Position numbers and translations under genes: made by a program. The notes under the pieces were generated by a model. The model worked only from the letters and a program-made list of their open reading frames with translations, had not been told where the DNA came from and made no database searches. A DNA stretch of 64,000 nucleotides from Arthrobacter wenxiniae (lineage in GTDB: Bacteria; Actinomycetota; Actinomycetes; Actinomycetales; Micrococcaceae): the NCBI RefSeq assembly GCF_013376105.1, contig NZ_JAAMFM010000024.1, positions 1 through 64,000 on the forward strand. Reading direction: 5' to 3'. Positions within the stretch are counted from its first letter, which is position 1, and each line of letters opens with the position of its first letter. Of the stretch, positions 10,001 through 18,501 are shown piece by piece.

Positions 10001-10939
10001 TCAGAAGCCAAACTGCAGCAGGGCCAGGCCGGGGAACACGGCGAAGACCACCGTGAGCGGCAACACCCCGAAGACGAGCGGCACCATCATGGCAATTTCC
10101 TTCCGCCCGGCAGCCTCCATCAGCTCCCGCTTGGCCACGTCCCTCACGTCCTGCGCCTGGGCCCGCAGCACGTCAGACAGGGGCGTTCCGCGGTTGACGG
10201 CAACACTGATGCCGTCCACAAAACGGGCCAGCGCCGGTATGCCCAGCCGTTCGGAAAATTCCTCCAGCGCCTCCACCAGCGGTGTGCCGGCACGCGTTTG
10301 GGCCACGATCTTGGAAAATTCGCCCGAGAGTTCCCCGCGGGACTGCCGGGCCACCCGGTCCAGGGCGCTGCCTGCGCTCTCGCCCGCACCGACAGCCAGG
10401 GCCATGAGTTCAGCGAGGGCCGGAAATTCGGCGAGAATGAGGGCCTGGCGGCGCTTGATGCGGATCCCGAGCAGGTAGTCGCAGCCAAGGTAGCCGCCCA
10501 GCATGAGGAACCCCGTCAGGGCAAGCCCACCCATGGCGTTGGCCCGGCCCTGCCACATCAGCGACAGCGAGGCGGCCAGCCCGGCCACCATGCCCGCACC
10601 GGTCCACAGCAGCTGGACGGCGCGGAATTCCAGCGGCGTCTCGCTCCGACCGGCGCGTTCCAGACGTGCGGACAGACCCTTGACGCTGACATTGAACCGG
10701 CCCAGCCGGGCGACGGCGTCGGAGACCAGCAGGCGGAAGATCCGCCCCAGCGGGCCGAACAGGGCGCCCGGCTCCTCCCGGTCCAGCAGCCCCGAGCGGC
10801 TGGCCACGCTGCGCAGCTGCGGTTCCACGCGCTCGGCAAAGGTGGGGCGGCGCATGATCGGAAGCCGGATAAAAACCAGCCACAGTCCGAGCCCCAGGGC
10901 CAGTCCGGCCGCGGCAGCCGCCCCTGCCTGCCCGTTCAC
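10001..10939 (-). CDS. tadC: Type II secretion F-domain protein TadC
   Basis: The 312-residue integral membrane protein has a membrane segment at the N-terminus, a cytoplasmic T2SF domain around residues 150-270 (ALDRVARQSRGELSGEF; TRAGTPLVEALEEF) and C-terminal membrane segments. TadC and TadB form the inner-membrane platform of the Flp pilus machine. It overlaps tadB by 4 nt. Confidence 0.9.
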   Translation of the reverse strand: MNGQAGAAAAAGLALGLGLWLVFIRLPIMRRPTFAERVEPQLRSVASRSGLLDREEPGALFGPLGRIFRLLVSDAVARLGRFNVSVKGLSARLERAGRSETPLEFRAVQLLWTGAGMVAGLAASLSLMWQGRANAMGGLALTGFLMLGGYLGCDYLLGIRIKRRQALILAEFPALAELMALAVGAGESAGSALDRVARQSRGELSGEFSKIVAQTRAGTPLVEALEEFSERLGIPALARFVDGISVAVNRGTPLSDVLRAQAQDVRDVAKRELMEAAGRKEIAMMVPLVFGVLPLTVVFAVFPGLALLQFGF

Positions 10940-11790
10940 TGCAGCACCCGGCGCTCACTGGGCAGGGCCCCGATGCGCAACATGAGCCGGTAGCACACCA
11001 CGGAGACCAGCAGTCCTCCGCCCAGCACAATCCACCCGGCCGCGGAGTTGTAGGCCTCAATGGCCTCGGGCCGGGTGGCCATGAGCATCAGCACGATCCA
11101 GGGCGCCGCAACCGCCAGCCGGGCGGCGTTGACCGTCCAGGACTGCCTGGCCTCGAGTTCGCTGCGCGTCCGCGCGTGGTCGCGCAGGAACTCCGAAAGG
11201 GTGCCCAGAAGCCGGCCGAGGTCGGTGCCGCCCACGTCGCGGGTCAGCCGCAGGGCCTCGATGATGCGGTCGGCGACAGGATCGGACAGCCGGTCCTTGA
11301 GTTTCTCCAGGGCACCTTCAAAGTGCCCGGTGGAGCGGTAGTCGGCCCCAAAGCTGACAAACTCGCCGCGCAATTCCTCGGGACCCTTGACGCCCAGCTG
11401 GATCAGGGCTTCCGGCAGGGACAGGCCGGCACGGATGGCGGATCTCAAATGGTCCACGACGTCAGGCCAGAGCTCGCGCAGGACGGAGGAACGGCGTCGT
11501 GCCCGCCACCGCAGTACGGCAATCGGGACGTACCCCGCGAACAGGCCCAGGCACATGGCGACGGGCGCCGCGCCCGTCAGGACGAGCACCAGCAGCGCGG
11601 CCAGCACGGCAAAGCCCAGGGTGCTGGCGAGCAGCGACGCCGGGGTCACCTGGGCAATCCCCGCCTGGTGGAGCAGCTCGCCCAGCCGGCTCCGGCGGGC
11701 CGGCCGCACAGGATGCTCCGGCATGCTCCAGCACGCCGTCCACACCAGGAACAGTCCCAGCCCGGCCATCAGCCCCACCAGGGCGGACAT
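10936..11790 (-). CDS. tadB: Type II secretion F-domain protein TadB
   Basis: The 284-residue protein has two N-terminal and two C-terminal membrane segments flanking a T2SF domain with RSAIRAGLSLPEALIQL and RDVGGTDLGRLLGTL. The start codon overlaps the stop of the truncated tadA (TGATG). It should be the platform partner of TadC, but without an intact TadA ATPase the pilus would not be assembled unless another copy exists. Confidence 0.9.
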   Translation of the reverse strand: MSALVGLMAGLGLFLVWTACWSMPEHPVRPARRSRLGELLHQAGIAQVTPASLLASTLGFAVLAALLVLVLTGAAPVAMCLGLFAGYVPIAVLRWRARRRSSVLRELWPDVVDHLRSAIRAGLSLPEALIQLGVKGPEELRGEFVSFGADYRSTGHFEGALEKLKDRLSDPVADRIIEALRLTRDVGGTDLGRLLGTLSEFLRDHARTRSELEARQSWTVNAARLAVAAPWIVLMLMATRPEAIEAYNSAAGWIVLGGGLLVSVVCYRLMLRIGALPSERRVLQ

Positions 11791-12110
11791 CAGGAATCCC
11801 CCATGAGGGCCGCCACGCTGAAACCGGCGGCGGCGAACTTTTCCGGCGACGGCATGGCGGAGGCGGAGGGTGTGAGCCGGCCATCCAGGGTGTCGAAGAC
11901 CATCCCGGATTCAATGATCCCGTTCTCCACGCGGCGCCCCAGCGACAGGATCTGGCCCACCCGGCGTCTCCCGTCCGGCAGGCGGACACAATGGACCACC
12001 AGGTCGATGCAGGCCGCCACCGTGGGCACCACGAACGCGGCGGAGATGTTTTCCCCGGCCAGGAGGGGAAGCGTGCAAATCTTGACGACGGCGTCAGAGG
12101 TAGTGCAACC
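11790..12110 (-). pseudogene. tadA: 3' remnant of tadA/cpaF pilus ATPase
   Basis: Only the C-terminal part of the TadA/CpaF secretion ATPase remains, from about KICTLPLLAGENIS to the natural end (SVAALMGDS). The Walker A and B motifs, which lie upstream in this family, are absent. The frame runs on to 12170 but the upstream residues (LGEDVLEPTNGSTRHGC) do not resemble TadA. The break therefore lies near 12095-12125, where element DNA begins. The rest of tadA is either beyond the far end of the element or lost. Confidence 0.8.
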
Positions 12111-12125
12111 ATGACGTGTACTACC
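12099..12125. other. Candidate attachment site (left element junction)
   Basis: GGTAGTGCA at 12099-12107 and TGTACTACC at 12117-12125 form an imperfect inverted repeat (8 of 9 pairs) exactly where homology to TadA ends. Short imperfect palindromes around the crossover are typical of serine-recombinase sites. A matching copy should exist at the other end of the element, outside this window. Confidence 0.4.
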
Positions 12126-12344
12126 GTTTGTTGGTTCTAGTACATCTTCACCTAGCCGCACCGTCAACACGAGGCAACCCTAGGTCATTTGGAATGCCTC
12201 TTATCCAGCAGGGACTGACGAGTCCAGGCCCCGCGGAAGGACTCAGATGAGGCGAACGAATCACCTATCTCGAGCGGCCGCAGACTTGTTCAGTCTGCAC
12301 GGCAACCCGAGGGAATCGGCAGCCGGAACTGGGCCACCCAGCAG

Positions 12345-12899
12345 GTGTCCATCACCGACGCCACCTTCCGCTCCGACGTCCTCTGGGCCTCCTCGATCAC
12401 CGCCACCGACCAACACCAGGTCCAGATGACCGTACCGGGCCAGGACGGCGGCTGCCAGATCGCAACCTGGACGATCACAGCCGTCGGTGCCGTCACCAAC
12501 GTCCAGGCCAGCACGGTCAGCTACCCCGGCTGCGACGCCACGGCCAACCCCGTGACCTGCAGCGGAACGCCCTCCCCCGCCTCGGTGCAGACCTTCATGG
12601 GCGACGCCGCGCCGGACAGCACCTTCACCTACGCCAACGCCGCCGGCCGGCCCCTGACGCTCACCGCGGGCGCCACCACCCTCGGCGGCTCCGACACCCC
12701 TCCGTCGGGCATCACCGCCAAGCAGTGGGCCTCGCCGGGGCTGGGAGCCGTGGCCCTCAATACAGGCCAGGGAGCCACCAGCACCGCGGCCACCGGGTAC
12801 CGCTTCGCCCAGACCGCTGACAACCTCAGCGTCGTCCCAGGCCCCGCGGACGCCCCCACGCATTTCGTCCCCGAAGGGGACCTCACCGCACTCCCCTGA
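12345..12899 (+). CDS. 3' part of a secreted-type protein, 5' end missing
   Basis: The frame is open from 12219 without an ATG; the first usable start is GTG at 12345 with no ribosome site, giving 184 residues. The product is rich in Thr, Ala, Ser and Gly with few charges and three Cys residues (GGCQIATW, PGCDA, TCSGT), as in extracytoplasmic beta-rich proteins. No signal peptide is present. It begins right after the element junction and upstream of the WxL genes, so it may be a truncated surface protein. The family is not recognised. Confidence 0.45.
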   Translation: MSITDATFRSDVLWASSITATDQHQVQMTVPGQDGGCQIATWTITAVGAVTNVQASTVSYPGCDATANPVTCSGTPSPASVQTFMGDAAPDSTFTYANAAGRPLTLTAGATTLGGSDTPPSGITAKQWASPGLGAVALNTGQGATSTAATGYRFAQTADNLSVVPGPADAPTHFVPEGDLTALP

Positions 12900-13095
12900 C
12901 CGGCAGGTGGATCACACCACATTCCTTGATTCCCCCACCCACCCCTGTCACGTCGGCTTTCATTGGGGCTGAACGGACCCCGCCGGACGGGCCTCGATAC
13001 TGCGGTTCGTGAATTCCCACACGTTTACCAGATAGATTCCTCAAATAGAAGTTGGCTCGTCATATATGTTGGTAGACTGTGAATTTATCTCTCGC

Positions 13096-13150
13096 AGAAG
13101 CGCTGGGCTTCTGATCCACTGGGGCAGGGTTGAATCCTGCTGATGCCAGT
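13096..13150 (+). promoter_or_regulatory. Structured 5' leader of the WxL operon
   Basis: Two consecutive hairpins are visible in a 290-bp gene-free stretch. The first is AGAAGC(13096-13101)/GCTTCT(13107-13112). The second is ACTGG(13118-13122)/CCAGT(13146-13150) with inner GCAGG/CCTGC. A G-rich tract follows and the first WxL start codon is 43 nt further on. It could be a riboswitch, a protein-binding leader or an mRNA stabiliser; no known riboswitch class was recognised. Confidence 0.4.
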
Positions 13151-13192
13151 TGGGGCCTTTTGGTCAACGGGGGTAAACGAAAGGTCTCAACC

Positions 13193-13789
13193 ATGTTTCG
13201 ATTTTCCACGCGCAAGACCGCAGCGGCACTGGCCGTCGCAACCCTGACCACCGGCGTCCTCTTTGTCGCTCCCTCGGCCTTCGCCGCCGACTCGGTAAGC
13301 CAGTCAGTGACGGGAGGCAGCCTTACCGCCACCGTCGCGGACTTGGGGCTGGCTCCCGTGGTCACCGCTCACACCGACCAGGTCGCCACCGGGACGATGA
13401 CGTTGAGCGCGGATGACAGCACCGGCACCGGTGCCGGCTGGAACGTAACGGAACAGGTCAGCGACTTCATCTACTCCGGGCCAGCTGGCGGCACCAATAT
13501 CCCGGCCACCGCGTTCTCCATCACCTCGGTCGGGGCCGTCACCTCCTCCGCCGGCCAGGCGATTGACGTGGCGGGCACTGATGCGGTGCCGACAGGCCCG
13601 CAGAGCGCCAACATCACCACGGGCGTCTCAGGTTCCTTGGCCACGGCAGTCAAGGTCATTACCGCCGGGGCCAACTACGGTTCGGGAACGTATTCGCAGC
13701 CGATCAATGTTGCCCTGACGATCCCGGCTGACAGCCGTGTCGGCACGTACACCGGGACACTGACGACCAGCATGACCGCAGCCCCGTAA
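13193..13789 (+). CDS. WxL-domain surface protein 1
   Basis: The ATG at 13193 is preceded by GAAAGG and gives 198 residues. A signal peptide (MFRFSTRKTAAALAVATL, cleavage near AFAAD) leads into a WxL domain with the distal motif GTGAGWNVTEQ and the C-terminal repeat pattern GSGTYSQPINVALTIP...GTYTGTLTTS. WxL domains bind peptidoglycan non-covalently at the cell surface. WxL loci are best known from Lactobacillales. It heads a three-gene set with a second WxL protein and a WxL-interacting protein. Confidence 0.85.
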   Translation: MFRFSTRKTAAALAVATLTTGVLFVAPSAFAADSVSQSVTGGSLTATVADLGLAPVVTAHTDQVATGTMTLSADDSTGTGAGWNVTEQVSDFIYSGPAGGTNIPATAFSITSVGAVTSSAGQAIDVAGTDAVPTGPQSANITTGVSGSLATAVKVITAGANYGSGTYSQPINVALTIPADSRVGTYTGTLTTSMTAAP

Positions 13790-13879
13790 CACCGCTCCTG
13801 ACACACGATTCGCTGCAGGGCAGGGACCCGGTTCGACCAAGGGCTCTGCCCTGCCGCCAGTTTGAGGGCGGGAGGATCG

Positions 13880-14422
13880 ATGATCACCGGAACGTTCCGG
13901 CGCGTCGCGGCAGCCTTGCTGCTCGCCGCCATCGTGGCCGCAGCCGGCAAGGACGCAGCCACGGCATCGCTGAGCGCAAGCCTGCAGGACTTGATAATGC
14001 CTGCGAGCCCCTATTCGCATAAGGCCCAGACCGTCACGGGCCGGACGGTCTTGACCGTCACCGACACCTCCATTGCCGGCACGGGCGCCGGGTGGAACGT
14101 GACAGAACAGGCCTCGGACCTGGCCTACACCGGCCCCAACAACGGCGGTTCCATCCCCGCGTCCGCGTTGGCAATCCTTTCCGTCGAGGCCCCGGTCGCT
14201 TCCGCCGGCAGCCAGCCGGCCGATCCGGCAAACGGCCCAATGGTGCCGGCAGTTGCCCCGGTCGGATCCCTCGAGAGCGCGCGCAAGGTCCTGCAGGCAA
14301 ACGCCGGCTACGGGGCCGGAACCTACACCCAGGGAATCACCCTGTCCCTGACCATTCCGCCCCAGAGCCGGGCCGGGACCTACACCTCCACCATTACCAC
14401 CACGGTCACCTCCGGGCCCTGA
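13880..14422 (+). CDS. WxL-domain surface protein 2
   Basis: The ATG at 13880 has GGGAGGA immediately upstream; an upstream in-frame TTG at 13862 is less likely. The 180-residue product has a signal peptide (TFRRVAAALLLAAIVAAAG), the motif GTGAGWNVTEQ and the C-terminal pattern GAGTYTQGITLSLTIP...GTYTSTITT, nearly matching protein 1. The two are diverged duplicates. They probably form a surface complex with the WxLIP protein encoded 30 nt downstream. Confidence 0.85.
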   Translation: MITGTFRRVAAALLLAAIVAAAGKDAATASLSASLQDLIMPASPYSHKAQTVTGRTVLTVTDTSIAGTGAGWNVTEQASDLAYTGPNNGGSIPASALAILSVEAPVASAGSQPADPANGPMVPAVAPVGSLESARKVLQANAGYGAGTYTQGITLSLTIPPQSRAGTYTSTITTTVTSGP

Positions 14423-14452
14423 TCCCCTTCCCGGGATCATCACCTGGCACCG

Positions 14453-15565
14453 ATGCTGCGAAAGAAGTTCTCCTTAATGCGCCTGCCGTTTCTGCGCGGA
14501 CAGCCCCAGCGCCTTGCCCGGCTGCTGCTGGGCATGGTCGTGCTGATTTCCTGTCTCACCCTCGCCGCTGTCGGCGGCAACCTCACCAGCGCCGCAGCGG
14601 CCCAGGCCCAGCCCGTGAAGCTAAGCCTGAAGCCCCTGGGCCAGTCCGGCAGCTATTTCAGCCTGACCATGGATCCCGGCCAGCGGCGTCAACTGCAGGT
14701 GGAACTGGGCAACCACGGTGCCACCTCGATCGCTGCCCGAACGTACGCCGCCGATGCCTACTCCCTGATCAACGGCGGTTTCGGGGCCCGGGACCGGAAC
14801 AGCCCCCCGACCGGGACGACCCGATGGCTCTCCTACGCCACACAAGTCCTGCGGCTTGGCCCCGGGCAGGGAATCACCCAAGCCTTCACCCTCGCTGTCC
14901 CCGCCGGCACGGCACCCGGAGACTACATCAGCAGCCTGGTCCTGGAAAACGACGTTCCGATTAAGGGTTCCGGATCCGTAGCGCTGAACCAGATCGTCCG
15001 CCAAGTCATCGCCGTGTCCATCCACGTTCCCGGGCCGCTCCATCCGGCGCTGGAACTCGGCACAGCAAGCCACGAATTCACGGCAAACCGTTCCGTGGTC
15101 GGCGTCCAAGTCAAGAACCCCGGCACCACCAACCTCAAACCCGCCGGCTCACTGACCATTCGGGACCACGGCGGTAAAGTCGTCAGCCGGGCGCCCGCCA
15201 CCATGGACTCTGTCTACGCGCACACCGACACCCAGATCCAAACCACCCTCAACGGCAAACTTCAGCCCGGCAACTACACGCTCGCCGTCGCGCTCAGCGA
15301 CTCAGCCACCCACGTCCACGCCGCCGAAACCGTGGCTTTTACCGTGGAAGCTCCCCGAGCCGTCACGTCCACGGGAGAACGCCAAGGCCAGCTGCCACAA
15401 ATCCTCCAAGACTCCGGCTCAGGTCCCGCCCCGTACGTGATAGGCGCTGCGCTCCTCGCAGCGCTGGCCGCCGCCTTCTTCCTCCGGCGCAAATACAAGA
15501 GACGCCCCGGGCGGAAAACAGGCGTGCGCCGAAGCCAAGACAGAAGAAACGGCCGTCCCCGCTGA
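14453..15565 (+). CDS. WxL-interacting protein (DUF916-type) with membrane anchor
   Basis: The 370-residue protein has a signal sequence (about residues 22-50), an N-terminal WxLIP peptidoglycan-binding-type domain (YFSLTMDPGQRRQLQVELGN), a second beta domain resembling DUF3324, one C-terminal membrane helix (YVIGAALLAALAAAFFL) and a basic cytoplasmic tail. This is the standard membrane-anchored partner of WxL proteins. It ends the operon before a bidirectional terminator. Confidence 0.85.
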   Translation: MLRKKFSLMRLPFLRGQPQRLARLLLGMVVLISCLTLAAVGGNLTSAAAAQAQPVKLSLKPLGQSGSYFSLTMDPGQRRQLQVELGNHGATSIAARTYAADAYSLINGGFGARDRNSPPTGTTRWLSYATQVLRLGPGQGITQAFTLAVPAGTAPGDYISSLVLENDVPIKGSGSVALNQIVRQVIAVSIHVPGPLHPALELGTASHEFTANRSVVGVQVKNPGTTNLKPAGSLTIRDHGGKVVSRAPATMDSVYAHTDTQIQTTLNGKLQPGNYTLAVALSDSATHVHAAETVAFTVEAPRAVTSTGERQGQLPQILQDSGSGPAPYVIGAALLAALAAAFFLRRKYKRRPGRKTGVRRSQDRRNGRPR

Positions 15566-15649
15566 ATGCCGAACCCACGCTTGGGACCATCCCAGTAACG
15601 GCTCGCAGCTCCACGCCACCGCCTGCCGGGACCGCATCCGACGACACCC

Positions 15650-15680
15650 ACGCCCCGGCCACATCCAGCGGCCGGGGCGT
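15650..15680. terminator. Bidirectional terminator between convergent genes
   Basis: Perfect 11-bp arms ACGCCCCGGCC (15650-15660) and GGCCGGGGCGT (15670-15680) with a 9-nt loop lie between the convergent WxLIP gene and the next minus-strand gene. Only a weak T-rich tail follows. Confidence 0.65.
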
Positions 15681-15700
15681 TGTTGGTGAGCTCGGGGTGC

Positions 15701-16225
15701 TCAGCTTTCGTTGACGAACAGCTCCACGACGCCGATGTCCGAGAGGGTCTGCAGGAACGTCGTCTCGGTGAACGGGTCGATCCACAGGACGTTGCCGGCC
15801 GGTTTCGTCGCCGTGCCGTAGGGGGCGTATTCGGTGGCGATCAGCACCAGCGGGACGTCCTGGTTGGTCCACTCGGCGATTTCGTCGATCTTCTCGGACC
15901 GGTCGGTGAAGATGGCGGTCAGGACATCCTCGGACTGCGTGGACGGGTCGAAGGTGCCTTCCTCCGCGGCCTGGGCGGCCAGGACCTGCTGGAGGGTGTT
16001 GGCGATCTGGACCGAGGTGCCGTAGCGGGCATACAGGGCCTCCGTGTCGCCTTCCTCAGTCTCGGGCAGGTCCGCGTAGCCTTCGATGAGTTCGGCGGTC
16101 AGTTCAGTGCGTGTGTCGGCCAGGACGGAACGGTCCTCCCAGGCCAGGGCGAACGGGAACGAGGTGCCGTCTTCACGGACGGGCAGGGTCTGCGGCAGTG
16201 CGCCGTCGATGGTGATGGTTGCCAT
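15701..16225 (-). CDS. Hypothetical acidic cytoplasmic protein
   Basis: The 174-residue, strongly acidic protein lacks a signal peptide or membrane segment. AAGGAG lies about 11 nt before the ATG. It contains segments such as LPVREDGTSFPFALAWEDRS and NVLWIDPFTETTFLQTL. The family is not recognised. It is followed on the same strand, upstream, by a dNMP kinase-like gene, so they may form an element core operon. Confidence 0.6.
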   Translation of the reverse strand: MATITIDGALPQTLPVREDGTSFPFALAWEDRSVLADTRTELTAELIEGYADLPETEEGDTEALYARYGTSVQIANTLQQVLAAQAAEEGTFDPSTQSEDVLTAIFTDRSEKIDEIAEWTNQDVPLVLIATEYAPYGTATKPAGNVLWIDPFTETTFLQTLSDIGVVELFVNES

Positions 16226-16273
16226 GGTGATGATTCTCCTTGATAAACGTTTCGGGTCGGGCTTCTGGGGGCT

Positions 16274-17050
16274 CTATGCCGCAGCGAGAAGGGCGGGTGT
16301 CAGTTTCAGGACGTCATCGAGTGCGTCGGCCAGGTCGTCGATGGTTCCGTCGTTGCTGATCGTGTGGGCAATGTACTTGCGGTCGATGCCGGCTTCGGAG
16401 ATGTGACCGTTGACGGCGACGATCCCGGGGCGGGTGATTTCGACGACCGTGCCGCCGTTGGCGATGATCCAGGCGGCTTCCTCGTTGAACCGGACGTCGG
16501 TGATCACGACGGCCGCGGGGCGGTCCTGGGCGACGCGGCGGGCCAGCAATTGCACCCAGATGTTCTGGCCGAAGTTGTTGCGGCAGATTTCGGTGGCGTA
16601 GGTCTGCAGGTGCCGGCGGACCTCGGTGCCATGGATGCGGTGGTACTTCGCCAACTCCCAGTTCCCGCCCACTGAATCCAACAGCATCGCCATGGAGATG
16701 TCCCCATCCAGGAACGGGTCCAGGATCAAAATATCCTCGCGCAGCTCGTCGATGCTCCGGTTGATATGGCCAAAGACGCCGTGCACAAGCTTGTCCCGGT
16801 AGACGGAGAGGGTCCGCTTGATTTCGGGCCCGTAGACCCGGTGGCTCTCCGCCTTGGTCCAGTCTTGGTCCAGTCGGTCAAGGAGCATGCTCAGCGTGAT
16901 CGTGCCGTTGACGCGGACGTCCAAAAGGTAGGCGTGTTCCTTTACCGGGTCGGCGCAGCCGTATCTGGTGAAGCCGTGGTGGTCGATGAGGTGCGCGCCG
17001 GCGGTGTCTTTGCCGGTATGTGCCACTCCGTGAATCCCTGTGATCTGCAT
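16274..17050 (-). CDS. Deoxynucleoside monophosphate kinase-like protein
   Basis: The 258-residue P-loop protein begins with GIHGVAHTGKDTAG (Walker A variant) followed by the CADPVKE segment typical of T4-type dNMP kinases. ITDVRFNEEAAWI fits the later conserved D-R-F-x-E motif. These enzymes phosphorylate dNMPs and are common in phages and large plasmids. A segment of about 35 residues appears twice (MLLDRLDQDWTKAESHRVYG and MLLDSVGGNWELAKYHRIHG), which is unusual. Remnants of a deoxynucleotidase and DNA ligase elsewhere in the element hint at a nucleotide-metabolism set. Confidence 0.75.
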   Translation of the reverse strand: MQITGIHGVAHTGKDTAGAHLIDHHGFTRYGCADPVKEHAYLLDVRVNGTITLSMLLDRLDQDWTKAESHRVYGPEIKRTLSVYRDKLVHGVFGHINRSIDELREDILILDPFLDGDISMAMLLDSVGGNWELAKYHRIHGTEVRRHLQTYATEICRNNFGQNIWVQLLARRVAQDRPAAVVITDVRFNEEAAWIIANGGTVVEITRPGIVAVNGHISEAGIDRKYIAHTISNDGTIDDLADALDDVLKLTPALLAAA

Positions 17051-17183
17051 GTTGTTCCCTTCAATGCTGCTTTGTGGTCACTGTCCCTATGCGGACCCCG
17101 CAGGTGCGGGTGTCAGGTGTTGTTCGCCGCCCATGGGAAAGCCCCCGCTCCGTGGCGAACGGACGAGGGGCTTTCCGGGCGGA

Positions 17184-18410
17184 TCAGAACCCGGCGGTGT
17201 CGGTGGTCTTCAGATGTTCGGCCAGGGCGGCCGGACCTGTCTCTGGTGCCGTGGCCGGCTGTGCGGCGGGCCTGCGTGGTGCCGGGAAGCCGGTCTTCTT
17301 CGTCGGGACCGGCTGCGCGTTCCGGGACGGCGCGGTGTTGACCGGGGCCGGTGCGGGGGCGATGTTCACCACAGGGTTCACGCCGTGGGACTGGCTGGCG
17401 GCCACCGCCTCGGCCCGCTGGCGGGCGCGCTCCACGTGACCCTGGCCGATGCCGGATACCGCCTTGTGGCCGGTCGGACACGTGTGCTTTACCAGTGCCG
17501 ACGTGAATCGGAAGCACGTGCCGCACTGGGTCACCGCGGTGCGCTGGTGGGCGCGGACCAGTTTGTTGAACACCTGGCCGGGACGCTCCGAGGTCTTCAT
17601 GGCTTCGAAGAACTGCTTGGACACCTTGTGTCCGTACAGCTTGTCGCCAATCCGGGTGGCCATGGTGTTGGTGTTCTCGTCGAATCCCACCTCGTTGATC
17701 CAGGATGAGGACACCGGGGTCAGCGCGGCGCCCTTCGCGGCTTCACGGGCCTTGCGGGCCGCCAGCAGGTCCGGGACCTTCGCCAGGGCCGTGGTGACGC
17801 GACGGGATTCCAGGACGGCAGCGACGGCCTCGGCAACCTGTTCGCTGGCGGGGCCGTTGCTGGCGCCGGCGCCGCCGAGGGTGGTGGTCTCCCAGGTGTG
17901 CGGGCCGGTCTTGGTGACGCGGACCCAGCCTTGGACGGGGGCGCCGCCCCTGAGGGAGACGGAGACCGGCACGTCGAAGGTCGGATTGCCGTTGTCCCCG
18001 GAGAAGCGACGGATGGCCGTCGCGGACGGCATGCGCAGCTGGATGTCGTTGTTTCCGTAGTTCATCCGGTGCGTGCGGCGCTTGCCGGACATGGCCTGGC
18101 CCTCGTGCATGGACGGGGTGTTGTCATCCGGCATCTGCGGGTAGTTTTTGCCCCCGGCGCCGTACTCGGCGGCGACGAAGTTGTTGTTCCACCATTCATC
18201 CCGGTGCGCGGTGGTCGTCGGGGAGGTCAGGGTCCGCAGGGTGGCTGCCGGGACGAAGCCTTGGGCGCGGAACAGTTCGCGCCGCTCGGCCATGGCCTGG
18301 CGGTGGCGGGCGGCGGCCAGGACGTTGCCGGGCTCGGCGTGGGCGTAAGCGGCGTACTGGCCGCCGACGGGGATGCCTTTGGGCTGGCGGGGCTTGGAAT
18401 CGATGCTCAT
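17184..18410 (-). CDS. KTSC-domain protein with N-terminal PKGI-GGQ motif
   Basis: The ATG at 18410 (MSIDSK) is chosen because a shared upstream box (18419-18427) sits 8 nt away; the longer frame to 18500 has no support. Near the N-terminus is RQPKGIPVGGQYAAYAHAE, a motif shared with the gene at 49884-50299. A KTSC-type domain lies at about residues 260-320 (SSWINEVGFD ... FEAMKTSERPGQVFNKLVR), followed by a possible zinc-binding CGTC...HTCPTGH cluster and a Pro-rich tail. It is divergent from the KfrA gene. KTSC domains occur near nucleic-acid enzymes in mobile elements; the function here is unknown. Confidence 0.6.
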   Translation of the reverse strand: MSIDSKPRQPKGIPVGGQYAAYAHAEPGNVLAAARHRQAMAERRELFRAQGFVPAATLRTLTSPTTTAHRDEWWNNNFVAAEYGAGGKNYPQMPDDNTPSMHEGQAMSGKRRTHRMNYGNNDIQLRMPSATAIRRFSGDNGNPTFDVPVSVSLRGGAPVQGWVRVTKTGPHTWETTTLGGAGASNGPASEQVAEAVAAVLESRRVTTALAKVPDLLAARKAREAAKGAALTPVSSSWINEVGFDENTNTMATRIGDKLYGHKVSKQFFEAMKTSERPGQVFNKLVRAHQRTAVTQCGTCFRFTSALVKHTCPTGHKAVSGIGQGHVERARQRAEAVAASQSHGVNPVVNIAPAPAPVNTAPSRNAQPVPTKKTGFPAPRRPAAQPATAPETGPAALAEHLKTTDTAGF

Positions 18411-18418
18411 ACCTTGCT

Positions 18419-18427
18419 TGTGTGCGG
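18419..18427 (-). promoter_or_regulatory. CCGCACACA start-proximal box
   Basis: On the minus strand CCGCACACA lies 8 nt before the ATG at 18410. The same box at 7-8 nt spacing occurs before four other genes of the element (see 50307, 57442, 57860 and 59801). It may be a promoter -10-like element giving a leaderless mRNA. Confidence 0.5.
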
Positions 18428-18501
18428 CTGCGGTGCCAGGGTGACAGCGACGGCGGCAAGTTCCGGCGTGTTGACGCCGAAACCGGGCCAAAACGCGCAT
18501 A

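Noticed and set aside
12247-12429. Small plus-strand frame at the element edge
   Set aside because: Pro/Ser-rich translation overlapping a better frame; no ribosome site.
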